DNA of 64,000 nucleotides from Ceratopteris richardii (GCA_020310875.1 CM035413.1:180983364-181047363), one strand, 5' to 3'. Positions 30,901-42,268 are shown, counted from the first letter of the stretch. Translations and numbers: made by a program. The notes: generated by a model not told the origin, from the letters alone.

Positions 30901-32039
30901 TATACGCAAAGATGAGATGCCACTGAAACCTATGATGGGTGGATGTGCATTCTCTAAGTGGGGAATAGACTTCGTAGGTCCTATTAATCCCCCAGCTAAA
31001 GGTTCTCATGCGGAATACATCATTGTTGCAACAGATTATCTCACCAAGTGGGTGGAGGTAAAGGCTACGACAAAGAACGATGCTCAAACAACTGCCAAAT
31101 TCTTGTTTGAGAATGTATTCACAAGATACGGGCTACCTATAGAGCTTGTAAGTGACAGAGGCACTCATTTCTTAACTGAAGTGATTGAAAATCTACTCCA
31201 AGAATTCTTGGTAATACACAAGAAGTCTGCCCCCTATCACCCTCAAGCTAATGGACAAGCTGAGAGCACTAATAAGATCTTATGCAATGTACTGACGAAA
31301 TTAGTGAACACTAAATGCTCTGATTGGGACAAACAGCTACACCATGCTGTTTGGGCATACCGAGTTGCCTACAAAATGGTACTCCAAGCCACCCCCTTTC
31401 AGATGGTATTCGGCCAAAACGCTGTGCTACCCTTGGATTTCCTGATTCCTACGTTGAAAGTAGCACAAGAGCACGAATGGACAGGTCATGAGCTCTCCTC
31501 TAGGATCTTTGACCTTGAACGATTAGGGGAAACAAGACTAAGAGCCGCTGCAGGAATATATGCAGCCAAGAAGAGACAGAAGGCATATTTCGATGCCCAT
31601 GTGAAGGATAAGGGCTTGAAAGCAGGAGATCTAGTTTTAGTCTATACACTGAAACAACACGCAAGGAAGCTAGAAAAGAGAGGCTACGGACCTATGATTA
31701 TCAATAGGATCTCCACGAGTGGAGCAGTACAATTAGCCACGTTAGAAGGTGATATTCTCCCAAACTATATTAGCGGTTGCAGAGTCAAGTTGTATCAGGA
31801 ACCCCTCACGAAGGAAATGCTCAGCCGACTCAACACTGCTAAGAAACGCAAAGAGGAAGAAAAGCGAGTTCGAGAAGAAGCTCAAGCAGAAGCTTTAGAA
31901 CGCATCAGAAGGATGAAGTTACGAAGGCAAGGTAGAGATCAGCCTAGAACAAATGACTATGCAGATCAAGGATATCCTATGGCCATGTGTGAAGTCGCAG
32001 GAACAAGCTCGCATAGGATAATTGATCGACGTCCTTTCA

Positions 32040-32400
32040 TAACCCTAGATATAGGACAAGGAAAGAGTGCAAGGACTGTAAGAGCCTTGATTGACTCAGG
32101 TGCAGCCACTAGTGCTGTTAAATTGTCTTACTGTCAAGAGTTGCAGTTAACTGTCAATCCTGTGGAAGCGTATCTCATAGGATTGGGAGGCGTGGAAACC
32201 CCTTGCATGGGCGAGGTGGAACTTCCCCTCTATATTCATGATGAGGCTATAACAGTTAAAGTGCTAGTGTGTCAAGACGAGGATCTCACTGAACCTCTTG
32301 TCTTGGGTCAAGATTGGATCTATGACCAAGCAGTCAACTTAAACTTAAGAAGTGGACTTCTTCAGGTTTGGGTCAATCATAGTCGAATTACAGTAGAGCT
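32040..32400 (+). other. Second retropepsin-like domain of D, C-terminal to integrase
   Basis: Contains ALIDSGAATSAV (catalytic Asp codon 32093-32095), then hydrophobic strands, GLGG and LVLGQDW near 32296-32320, in the order expected for a retroviral-type aspartic protease monomer. The Gag frame of the same element already has a protease (DSGAG at 14979), so this is an additional copy. Assignment is from motifs only. Confidence 0.7.
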
Positions 32401-32605
32401 AGATAAGGGAGCACTCAAGGAACTAAGAAAGGCACAGACTCCTGGTCCTTCCAGGAATACACATGAAGATGACCATGTTGTTCTTGTCCAAAACTATGTG
32501 TTGCAGAGGAATGATATTCGCAAAAAAGGAGTCAGGGATGCAAAGGAACTCCCTTCTTTTCCAAAGGCCAGAAGGAGGCAACAACCAAAGGTGGATCAAA
32601 AGTAG

Positions 32606-33148
32606 AAGAAGCAGAGTACTACCTATGTCCGGGATCCAAAGTACCTGCGCAGCAAAATGTCCCAGCAAGTGAAACAAGTGTGGGTGCGGAAAGGCGAACA
32701 CCCGGTTGCACTCAAGCCAACCACACGGGCAAAGCCTCTTATTAGTAACCAACAACACGACACTAATACGAAGTCTTTCGGAAATTCTTCTGCTAACGTG
32801 AAATCTATTTGGGTGCCCAAGAAGTCGATGAAGGCTAGCCCACAATCAAGACAACTTTGGGTGCCTAAGGCTTGCTTGTGGGCGCAAATAGCTACGCCGA
32901 AGCCACAACCTATACAGCGTAACCCATTCACTCGCACAACCGGCATCCACTCGTTTTCAACACTCACGAACACACCAAGGCCCATGAGCACAAACATAAT
33001 CATTTGTAAATGGGTCCCTAAAAGGCCTCATATTCAAGCTGATACACCTATAATGTTCTCTAGCATCTCTACGAAACCAAGGGGAAAACCCATCCACTGC
33101 ATTTGGCAGCTTAAGACCTGTAATAAACCCCCCGACCCCAATTTGTAA
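32606..33148 (+). pseudogene. D pol C-terminal extension with WVPK repeats
   Basis: The pol frame continues after the TAG at 32603 without further stops to TAA at 33146-33148. An ATG is available at 32657. It encodes a basic, Pro/Lys/Thr-rich tail in which a short motif recurs: KQVWVRKG, KSIWVPKKS, RQLWVPKA, CKWVPKRP and the weaker CIWQLK. Similar WVPK segments occur after the zinc knuckle in some plant Copia Gag-Pol proteins (from memory). Function unknown; nucleic-acid binding is plausible from charge. It may be a separate ORF or a readthrough tail. Confidence 0.6.
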
Positions 33149-33353
33149 ATTCACCCCCACTTACTAACTACATTAGTCTCCTAGGAATACCCAAGCATTA
33201 ACTACACACACTGTCTTCGTGCACTTACTAACCACTAACTCACCATCTACCTCATGTTAATGTTGTAACGGGGACAGCAACGGATTTATTCTGTCCATTA
33301 CGATGTTAACACATGATTCTATATTCTCACAGAATCAGAAGGCAAGAAGTAAA

Positions 33354-36300
33354 ATGGCAGAAGCGACAGGTTCGGGCTCACAAGTAGGGATACTTACTGC
33401 AGGAATTGATGTGGATAGTCTACCTGTGGATGTGCCACCAACTGAACGACCAGTGGAGCTGCAACACCTTCAGCAAATCCCGGTGCCGGATCCACCTACA
33501 GGGATCACGGAAAGAGTCCATGCCAATTCTCATTGGTTCAATGGCATGCCAGGTCCATTAGGAGAGGCCAAGTATATATGGGAGTCTAAGTGCGAGTATG
33601 ACAGATCATGGGTTCGATTCCAATTTTTCTCCAAGGAGTTCGAGACTTTACAGAACACCGAGGATCTCCAGACCATATGGCAACGAGCAGGGCTGGCAGA
33701 ATACTTTGAAGCCCCACTACCTAAACCAGATCTCCTCCGATGTTACTATTTGGTCTCCACATTACAAGCTAATGAAGAAAAGGACAAACCCGGATCATTT
33801 GTGCTTCCCTCCTTGCTGGGCAACAACGAGTTGAAGAGGTTTGAACTTACTGTGGAGTTGGTAAGCGACGCTTTGAATATGCACGGCACGCATGTACCCT
33901 CTGAAAAGGATGCTCTTGTTCCCACTAACATGAAGGATAGGAAACTATTGAAGCTTAAAGACATGGCAGCACTCACCCCAAACATGTCCATCCCTATCCG
34001 CATGTGCATGCAACATTTCACCTTTCCCGGCCAAGACCGCTTCACACAACCACACAAGAGAATTTGGTTCGCTCTCTACTTAGCGGAAGCAGGTGCGTTA
34101 CCCATTAAGCTACCGGTATGGATTATAGATCAATTGTATGAAGCAAACAAACGGTCTTCTAGGAAATTAGTGGTGAACGGATTCTGTGCAATCACACGCA
34201 TTATTTACCGGTGCCTAGCATACGATGTCCCCATTGAACGTGCCTTAACTTGGGCACAATTACAAATGTTTAAAAGGCTCAAGACGTCCACACATCAATC
34301 CAAGCGCATGAGGGGTGCGATCCCTTGTCTCCAGACAAGGGAAGTTCTGACTACTCCTGAGGTATCGTCACGAAGGGAGGCCACTGTACCTCCCTTTACC
34401 ATTAGGATACCCAGGTCGGGATCTGAAACTACGACACAAGCTACCCCATCGGCTCCTCCTGTTCCACCTGAATTCGAATTTGCTGCCACTGGAGATGCTG
34501 AAGGAATGGACCCCCAGGACTTCGAAGCATTCCTACAAAGTACACAATTCTCTGATGTGGAGTTTTATTCAGAGGCAGAGGAGCAAGGCACATCCTCACG
34601 AAGAAGAAGAAAGTCTACAGACGGTCGACATGTACATTGGAGTGACGCTCAGCAAGGTCAACAACAAGGACACCTAGAAGAAGAAGGAGCGTATGAAGAG
34701 GAGACCACTGAAGCCCCAGCCTATACAGCAGAACTCCGAAGGCTGTATCAGATTATGGAAAGAGTGCGATCGCAACAACTACTCACCGAACAGAGTAGGA
34801 GAGTACTCATGACTCAGTTGTTGGAAGAAGCAGGAGTTGACTCAGAGTATAGGGAAGGTCTCTTATTGATGGCAGAAACATATGGGGTAGTGGAAGCAGT
34901 GCGCACTGCCATTCGGAGGTCTCCAGTTCAATATGACCCACGAAGGTTCCAGACACGACCACGCTCAGGTAAGAATATCCAGATTCCCATTACAACTGCA
35001 GAAGAGCCAACTATTACATCTGAACCTATCAGGACAACCTCCCAAGCAACCGAAACGGCTAGCCAAGAGCACCCAGTCACCCATGAGGAGTCCACAGAGC
35101 CACAACCACCCACACCCCCACCATCGCCTCCTAGAGCAGAAACAGTGGAAATCACCTCGACCACTCAACCCACCGAACCAACCTTCATCTTCCGTACTCC
35201 CATCTCTAGTTCCACCCTATTCTCTACCACTGATAACCCAATCTTTGAAGCAACCCCCATCACTACACAATCCACCGAACCGCTCATAGAGCCTGCCCTA
35301 GGGCAACCATCCCCCATGCCCTCAGCCATAGGTCATCCTGACCCTAGATCCACATTCATGGGTTTCCCTGCTACCACGCAACCCTTCGTGCCCTCCTCAA
35401 ATCTACGACCTCAACCCCCGACCTCCATCTCTCCATTTCTACAATCCCTCCATGACCTCCTTGCTAGAACTTTTCAACCCAGGTCTCAACCATTTCCTTT
35501 CTTTTCAGCTCCCCACCCCACTTCTAATCTATTCACCACTTCCACACACACACCACCTACCATTCCAATGTATATGGCAGACCTCACACTCGCACCCACT
35601 CCTGAAGGTATGGACATTTCACCACCCACGGCACCTCCCCCCACGATTCCACCTCCTCCCATTCCCCCTCCACCAATCTCACTCACACACACGACTTCAA
35701 TAGACACATCATTCACTCTTCCCCATCCCCAATTCCCTTCCCATGCATCTCCCACTGTAAACACCACCCACTCATCTGTAGGAAGTGCATTGGACACCAT
35801 GATTGCTTGTATATCAAACTTAAGGACAGATTACATTCAGCTCCAGCAACAGAATGAACGCCTGCACGAGCACTCAGAAACACTACAGCACCGCCTTGCG
35901 GCACTAGAAGAGGAAATGCTCGCCTCCACACACAGTTCCAAACTCTCCAAGAAGCTCATGGCATATTGGAGGTACAGTTACAGAACACAGATCAGGAAGC
36001 GATACAGGTGGTAGAAGGTCACCTACGGACACAGCTGGAACGCAACTCAAAACTTCAGCGAAATATGGCTCTACTCAAACGCCATCTTGCGGCCGCACAG
36101 GAAGAGAATAGACGCTTGCAAGTACAAAATCAAGAGAACTTGGAGGCAGCTATTGAGAGCACACCGGGGGCACCCATCAGCCCATCCAAGTTTCAAGCAG
36201 TGACCCCCGATAATATCAAGATCATATTGGAAGACTATGCCATGCTGCTTGAAGCACATGATAAACTATCGGAGGAACTAGGACAATTGAAGCAGGAACA

Positions 36301-36915
36301 CCAAAAAGGACCAACAGCAACCTCTCCAACCACCCCCTCCGCGACTTCACTTCTCACAGACGCAGAGGCCATAAAAGATCTCCAGAAACAGGTCACTGAA
36401 TTGCAAACACGTCTACTACAATATGAGAGACCACCTTCCCCTCCAGAGGCTCCCACGGACGAAGAAGTTGTGCAAATTCCTGTGGAACAAACGTTTGACG
36501 AAGAATACGATCCACAACCATTCCCAGGAGGCCAACAAACAGAAGAAGCTCAGGACACATTCGAGGCACCACGGCCCCCATGGCTACGTCAAGTGGAGGA
36601 AATCGGGAGTTCGCACGAAGAGCGCACAGTAGTGCAAAATCAGGCCATGAGGGTCATAGAGGAAACTGTGCTACAATCGGCTTACTTCAAGAACCTGTCA
36701 TCGAGACGCCTGATCCTCTCATCTGAACTCCAATACAGGCCGTATTATATTATCTTGGCTGATTATAATGCAGAAATACAAAGAGTCACGGGTCAGATTC
36801 CTACCTTTGCGACCCAATTTCAACCCGAAGACCTTCCTCTAGAGGTGCAAAAAGGCAAAATTCGTCAACCCACCTGGCGGCAGAAACTTCTAGAGACATA
36901 TCCAGAAATGCTACG
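33354..36915 (+). pseudogene. D post-pol ORF, 5' part, frameshifted and interrupted by E
   Basis: Best start is ATG 33354 (MAEATGSGSQ); an in-frame ATG lies at 33303, and a polypyrimidine-AG at about 33318-33332 between them looks like a splice acceptor. Residues about 25-330 are globular (NSHWFNGMPGPLGEAKYIW, FVLPSLLGNNELKRF, WFALYLAEAGALP). Then comes an acidic/Gln-rich stretch, a long Pro/Thr-rich region (about 34940-35760) and a coiled coil from about 35790. The first frame ends at 36014. The coiled coil continues one frame over from about 35924, so a one-base indel near 35915-35925 broke it. The frame runs to 36915, where E's LTR starts. Position after pol is that of the env-like ORF of Athila elements, but I see no signal peptide or membrane anchor. 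Unknown function. Confidence 0.75.
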
Positions 36916-38024
36916 TGTTGGTGCAAACAAGCCTACACACATTGGCTTGGACCCTTAGACTTATTGAAGACAAGCATGGATAAAGGTTTATTAAGGCTTC
37001 ACTCAAATGAAGGCTCATGTGAACATATGCTTATATGTTCTTACTTCTTTACCCCTTGTAAAAGTCTATGTGACTTATCAGTTGGTTGTAATCACTTTAA
37101 ATCACTTACCTACCACTAGAGTCGTGGATTTTTGATTGTTGAGATGGAGAGAATATCTCCCTACTTTTAGAAGAGAGATTCAAGGGAGCCTAAGTTTGAA
37201 TTTCAAATTCAAATGAAGATAAAACTCCTATAAAAGATGTACTGAAAAAGTCGCGGGGAACACTCTCATTCTAGCTCACTCCCCGAGGCATATTTTCCTT
37301 GTAACTCATTGTGTGTGAGGGCTACTCTATACCCAACAACACACTACCTCATTTAGCTCTGCTTGGCAAGCTAATGAGATTGTACAAACACATATATCAA
37401 TAGAAGTATACATTCATCATCTCTGTTTTGTCTGAGTCACCTACTCCAAGTCTGTCAACTTCAAAGAGGCATTTCTCTGGATCTACTGAACCAAATCAAG
37501 TGTTCTATAGCTCATTGGAACCAGCTCAAAGTCTACTACAAGCATACAAAATTTCAAAGGATTCCATTCAGCCATTTGGGAGAAAATCAAGTCGAGGTGC
37601 ACACTGGTATTTGTCTGCAGAGTTCCTGAAAAGTCGGGGGTGATTATAATTTTGCTAAACTTATTTCTCAGTGCATAGTTAGTCAATTGAAGTGATTCCA
37701 CTTGTGATTGGTAGCTTACTAAGGTACATTGTTACTCCCAAAAGGAATTGTGCCAATTTTAAGTGTGCTGGACACACTGAGTAAAAGTCTGAGCAGGTAT
37801 CACTACAGGAATAGAAAGTTTTGCTTGATTTTTGAAGTACAAAGTTATCTGTTTTGGTTTGATCATTACCCAAACCATTTCCAAAGTACATATATGGTTT
37901 CTTTATGTCATTTGGATGCTAAGCAAGTGTACTAAGCATCTCTGAAGAAAAAAGAGGGCAGGTGTGAAGCAGGTTTTGCAGCACCAACTGATTTCCTGAG
38001 TGCATCCATCCATCACTCTCAACA
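36916..38024 (+). repeat. 5' LTR of E (1109 bp)
   Basis: TGTTGGTGC to CTCTCAACA. I saw no difference from 42310-43418 when reading both copies. Confidence 0.97.
37229..37236 (+). promoter_or_regulatory. TATA box in the E LTR
   Basis: TATAAAAG about 310 bases into the LTR, also present at 42623-42630 in the 3' LTR. A typical Copia U3 promoter position. Confidence 0.6.
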
Positions 38025-38025
38025 G

Positions 38026-38037
38026 TGGTATCAGAGC
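38026..38037 (+). other. Primer binding site of E
   Basis: TGGTATCAGAGC, the standard plant Copia site complementary to initiator-Met tRNA, one base after the LTR. Confidence 0.95.
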
Positions 38038-38051
38038 AAAAGAAGGTAATC

Positions 38052-39656
38052 ATGGGTGATGGTTTCCCTTCATTCATTGACAAATTGGACAGAAACAACT
38101 ATCAAGCTTGGTCATTGAGAATGAAGACCTATCTACAAGGGAGAAGTCTATTTGTATACATATCAGGAGATGAGGAGTTGCCCTCATTCAAGACTAGAGG
38201 ACTACCTACAAAGGATGAACATGAAAGACTTAACCAATGGTGTGCAAAGGATGCTTTGGCAAGGTCTTATCTCTTAAACTCTATATCTGATTTTCTTTTA
38301 CCTCATGTAAGGAACTGTAAGACTTCCCAAGAGACTTGGGAAACCTTGTCAAATTACTTTTCTTCCAACACAAGGGCTAGGAAGAACCAATTATGGATAG
38401 AGTTCACAACACTGAGGAAGCAGCCCAAGCAATCAGTCTCAGATTATGTGACAAAGATCAAAGATGTGGCAGACCAACTAGCAAGCATTGGAGAGGAAAT
38501 TGAAGAGGAGCAAATAGTCAGGCAAGTGACAAATGGACTCAAGGCAGATGATAAGTGGGAAAGTTTCACCACTGCAATGGACCTCTACATGGACATGCAT
38601 ACCCCTGATCTCACAACACTCATGGGCCAGCTATTTACACATGAAGCAAAGTTCACCAAAGCTGGAGATCAATCAAAAGGTAATAACCCCTCTGCTCTCT
38701 TTACTGATAAGAAAGTTAAGGATAAAGGTAAGAAGAAACAGGATGAAGAAGGCTCTACCTCTCAAGCCAATTATGCAGGGAGAGGTAGGTCATCTAGAGG
38801 AAGAGGCAGAGGAGGTAAGTCAGGTAGGGGGAGACCCTACAACTCATCACCTTGCAACATCTGTGGGTTGTCCAATCATACCACAGATGAATGCTACAAG
38901 AACTATAAAAACCAGAGAGGAAGAGGCTACTCAAGAGGTGGATACTCTCAAGGAAGAGGCAGATTCAACCACAATCAAAGCTACAATGGGTACAACAACC
39001 AATACAACAACAATTACAACAACAACCACAATGGAAGCTATCAAGGTGGATTCAGAAATAGAAGAGACTACAACAACTACACAGAGGAGCAAGATGACTC
39101 CTTATTGATCATGAATATGACCTCAAAGATAGGTACAAATGATGATCATTTATTTTACATTGACTCAGGATGTTCTAACCATGTAGCTGGCAATGTGGCA
39201 TTGCTTTCTGATTTAGAAGAGCCCAAGGGCAAACATCAGGTACAAACAGGTGATGACACTAAACACTCTGTGGTCAAAATTGGAAATGTGAAGACATGTG
39301 ATGGTAATCAGAACCTATTAAGCAGGGTACTCTATGTACCAACAATAACTAAGAATCTGATGAGTGTTGGTCAGATTGTGGAGAAAGGTTTGCAGGTCAG
39401 ATTCACACAACATGGAGCATATGTGGAGGACCCAAAACAAGGATTCAGAAGGATAGCCAAAGGGGAGAAATCAGGTAGATTATTTACATTTGAGCTAGAA
39501 GATACAAAAAATATTGCTTTGTATAATTATAAGGATCAGACACTCTCAGAGTTAGAGATATGGCATAAAAGACTAGGGCACATAGGTGAAAGGACTATCA
39601 AGCAAATGTGCAGGGATCAGTGTGTGCTTGGGATACCTAATGTATCCAACACATGA
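38052..39656 (+). CDS. gag: E gag-protease with start of integrase
   Basis: ATG 38052 (MGDGFPSF) is the likely start, 14 bases after the primer site. The Copia gag region has NNYQAWSLRMKTYL and continues to about residue 220. An RG-rich basic stretch surrounds one zinc knuckle (CNICGLSNHTTDEC, about 38853), followed by a Gly/Asn/Tyr-rich segment. Protease active site is DSGCSNH (about 39160). Near the end, EIWHKRLGHIG gives the two His of the integrase zinc finger. The frame stops at TGA 39654-39656, before the two Cys, which are encoded in the next frame. Copia elements usually have one continuous frame, so this is either a frameshift mutation or a true two-frame layout. Confidence 0.9.
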   Translation: MGDGFPSFIDKLDRNNYQAWSLRMKTYLQGRSLFVYISGDEELPSFKTRGLPTKDEHERLNQWCAKDALARSYLLNSISDFLLPHVRNCKTSQETWETLSNYFSSNTRARKNQLWIEFTTLRKQPKQSVSDYVTKIKDVADQLASIGEEIEEEQIVRQVTNGLKADDKWESFTTAMDLYMDMHTPDLTTLMGQLFTHEAKFTKAGDQSKGNNPSALFTDKKVKDKGKKKQDEEGSTSQANYAGRGRSSRGRGRGGKSGRGRPYNSSPCNICGLSNHTTDECYKNYKNQRGRGYSRGGYSQGRGRFNHNQSYNGYNNQYNNNYNNNHNGSYQGGFRNRRDYNNYTEEQDDSLLIMNMTSKIGTNDDHLFYIDSGCSNHVAGNVALLSDLEEPKGKHQVQTGDDTKHSVVKIGNVKTCDGNQNLLSRVLYVPTITKNLMSVGQIVEKGLQVRFTQHGAYVEDPKQGFRRIAKGEKSGRLFTFELEDTKNIALYNYKDQTLSELEIWHKRLGHIGERTIKQMCRDQCVLGIPNVSNT

Positions 39657-42268
39657 TTTACAAATGTGGATCATGTCAATTTGGTAAGTCTCACAGATTA
39701 CCCTACTCAAGAAAAGGTTTCATGCATGAAGACTACCTAGACTTGGTACACACAGATGTTTGGGGACCTAGCAAGGACCCTTCCATTTCTGGTTCAAGGT
39801 ATTATGTGTCCTTCATTGATGACTATAGCAGATGGACCATTTTATATTTTATGAAGCATAAAGATGAAGTGTTTAATTGTTTCAAGAGGTATCTTGCACT
39901 TGTTGAGAATCAAACAGGTAGAAGCTTGAAGAGGCTAAGATCAGATGGTGGAGGAGAGTATTTCTCCAATGAGTTTGAAGATTTCTTGCAGGAAAGAGGC
40001 ATCAAGAGAGAGATCACTACCAGATATTCACCTGAACAAAATGGGGTAGCAGAAAGAAGGAATAGACTTATAGTGGAAACAGCTAGGTCTATGCTCAATG
40101 AGAAAAAGTTGCCAAATTACCTATGGGCAGAGAGTGTGTCCACTGCCACTTACCTCATCAATAGGTTGCCATCCAAATCACTTGATGGCATGACACCTTA
40201 TGAAGCATGGCATGGTAAGAGACCCTCTCTAGATCATTGCAAAATCTTTGGTTGTGTAGCATATGTGCATATTCCTTCACAGGTAAGAGGAAAACTAGAC
40301 CCAAAGGCAGAGAAATGTATCTTCATTGGTTATGATTTGAACCAAAAGGGATACAGATTCTACAACCCCACAAACAAAGGTTTCAAGGTAAGCAGAGATG
40401 TCATATTTGATGAGAATGACTCATGGTATGAGAATGAATGCAGGAAAGTGAGTCTACCTTATGACATGGAGGAAGATTTTCCAAAGCTTACCAAGGAAGA
40501 GCCAACTCAGCAAGAAGATTCAAGCTCAGATGATGATACAATAAACCTTGAAGAATTCAAGGCTTGGAAATCCAAAGGAAAGATGAAGATGAAGCAATTG
40601 GAGGATAAGCCAGAAACTTCTACTCAAGCAATGAGGAGATCTCAGAGAGAGAAGAAGAAGCCTATTAGATTTGGGTATGACACATCACTTGTAACTAAAC
40701 ATTCTGTATATCTTGCAAAAGACTTGTTGAATGAAGAACCAGGTACCTATGAAGAAGCAATTACAAAGCCAGAATGGAGAGAAGCCATGGATGAGGAGAT
40801 AGAAGCCCTGCAAGAGAGTGATACTTGGGACTTGGTACCCAAGAAGGATACTATGAAGGTAATAGGATCCAGATGGATCTACAAATTGAAGAAGAATTCA
40901 GATGGAACTATTAACAGGTACAAAGCTAGGTTGGTAGCCAAGGGTTTTGCACAAACCCAAGGCATTGATTATGAGGAGACATTTTCTCCTGTGGCCAAGA
41001 TGCCAACTATCAGAGTATTGGTGAGTGTAGCTGCATCCAAGAATTGGAACATGTACCAATTGGATGTGAAGAATGCATTCCTAAATGGATGGATATCTGA
41101 AGAAGTCTACATGTCACAACCACCTGGCTATGAAGATCCAAGAAAGGTACATTATGTTTGTAAATTGAAGAAGGCTCTGTATGGTTTGAAGCAGGCACCT
41201 AGAGCATGGAACTACAGATTGACCACCTACCTCCAAGACCAAGGATTTGTGATGAGCAAAGCAGATACTTCTCTATTCATAAAGAGAAGTAGTACAGAGG
41301 TAATCTACTTATGTGTCTATGTTGATGACATTATCATTACAGGGAATGATGTCAATGGGATTAGACACATCAAAGGACAGATGATGAAAGAATTCAAGAT
41401 TAGTGATCTTGGATTACTAAAATTCTTTCTAGGTCTTGAAGTGATCTACACAAACTCAGGTATCTACATTACTCAAAAGAAGTATGTACAGGATATGGTC
41501 AAGAAGTTTGGTTTGCAGGATGCTAAGGTATCTACTACTCCAATGGAGGTTAATCAAAAGCTAAGTGCTCATGAAGGAGAAGAAATCAAAGACATTACAG
41601 GATATCAAAGTATGGTGGGTAGCTTAAACTATGCTACCTTGACAAGAATTGACATAGCATATGGAGTAAGTGTGCTTAGTCAATTCATGCACAAACCTAG
41701 AGTACCTCACCTAGAGGCAGCTAAGAAGATCTTGAAGTACCTCAAAGGAACTCAAAGTCATGGTTTGTATTTCCCTTATACATCAGATATTGACATTAAG
41801 GTTTACTCAGATGCAGATTGGGCAGGATGCAAGGATGATAGGAGGAGCACCTCAGGGTACATTTGTTTTGCAGGAGATAAGCCTATCTCTTGGTCAGCAA
41901 AAAAGCAACCTACAGTGGCATTGTCATCCACTGAAGCAGAGTATAGAGGACTTGCAAATGCTACTCAAGAAGCTATTTGGTTGAAGCTTCTATATACAGA
42001 GTTAGGTCTATTTACAAGACCACCTATCATATTTGGAGACAACACTAGCTCTCTTCACCTTGCAGCAAACCCAATTTATCATGCCAGAACAAAACACATA
42101 GAGGTTCACTACCACTATGTGAGAGAGAAATTGCTAAGTAAAGATATACAATTGACATATGTTTCTACTAATATGCAATGTGCAGATTTACTTACCAAGG
42201 CATTGGATGGAAACAAGCTAGGAAGATTCAAATCTATGATTGGATTGCAGGAAGTGATTGAAGAATGA
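39653..42268 (+). CDS. pol: E integrase, reverse transcriptase and RNase H (871 aa)
   Basis: The ATG at 39653 overlaps the upstream stop as ATGA, minus one relative to the gag frame. It opens with the CX2C of the integrase finger (CGSCQFGK), then the DDE core: HTDVWGP, SDGGGEYFS and PEQNGVAERRN. A chain-terminal linker rich in Asp/Glu/Lys follows. RT has KNAFLNGWI, the LKQAPRAWN box and catalytic YVDDIIITG (about 41318). RNase H has YSDADWAGCKDDRRSTSGY and the KHIEVHYHYVREKL end. All catalytic motifs are present. Ends 41 bases before the 3' LTR. Confidence 0.95.
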   Translation: MIYKCGSCQFGKSHRLPYSRKGFMHEDYLDLVHTDVWGPSKDPSISGSRYYVSFIDDYSRWTILYFMKHKDEVFNCFKRYLALVENQTGRSLKRLRSDGGGEYFSNEFEDFLQERGIKREITTRYSPEQNGVAERRNRLIVETARSMLNEKKLPNYLWAESVSTATYLINRLPSKSLDGMTPYEAWHGKRPSLDHCKIFGCVAYVHIPSQVRGKLDPKAEKCIFIGYDLNQKGYRFYNPTNKGFKVSRDVIFDENDSWYENECRKVSLPYDMEEDFPKLTKEEPTQQEDSSSDDDTINLEEFKAWKSKGKMKMKQLEDKPETSTQAMRRSQREKKKPIRFGYDTSLVTKHSVYLAKDLLNEEPGTYEEAITKPEWREAMDEEIEALQESDTWDLVPKKDTMKVIGSRWIYKLKKNSDGTINRYKARLVAKGFAQTQGIDYEETFSPVAKMPTIRVLVSVAASKNWNMYQLDVKNAFLNGWISEEVYMSQPPGYEDPRKVHYVCKLKKALYGLKQAPRAWNYRLTTYLQDQGFVMSKADTSLFIKRSSTEVIYLCVYVDDIIITGNDVNGIRHIKGQMMKEFKISDLGLLKFFLGLEVIYTNSGIYITQKKYVQDMVKKFGLQDAKVSTTPMEVNQKLSAHEGEEIKDITGYQSMVGSLNYATLTRIDIAYGVSVLSQFMHKPRVPHLEAAKKILKYLKGTQSHGLYFPYTSDIDIKVYSDADWAGCKDDRRSTSGYICFAGDKPISWSAKKQPTVALSSTEAEYRGLANATQEAIWLKLLYTELGLFTRPPIIFGDNTSSLHLAANPIYHARTKHIEVHYHYVREKLLSKDIQLTYVSTNMQCADLLTKALDGNKLGRFKSMIGLQEVIEE

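Larger units (their letters stand above)
30187..32605 (+). pseudogene. pol: D pol, second part: integrase and second protease-like domain
   Basis: Continues the frame broken at 17557. A first HHCC zinc-binding module (30187-30545) carries an in-frame TAG at 30425-30427. A second complete HHCC module follows (about 30546-30900, with AHQGVARGH and CDVCQR). The integrase core has D in GIDFVGPI, D in SDRGTHF and E in NGQAEST (about 30960-31270). A C-terminal region with a GYGPMII segment ends near 31800, then comes a basic, charged helix (about 31800-31960). A retropepsin-like domain covers 32040-32400. The frame ends at TAG 32603-32605. Beyond the stop the same frame stays coding-like. With one internal stop this copy cannot make full-length integrase without readthrough. 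Confidence 0.93.

Noticed and set aside
37428-37935. Small open frames repeated at 42822-43329
   Set aside because: They lie in the two identical LTRs of E and read on both strands, with no coding features.
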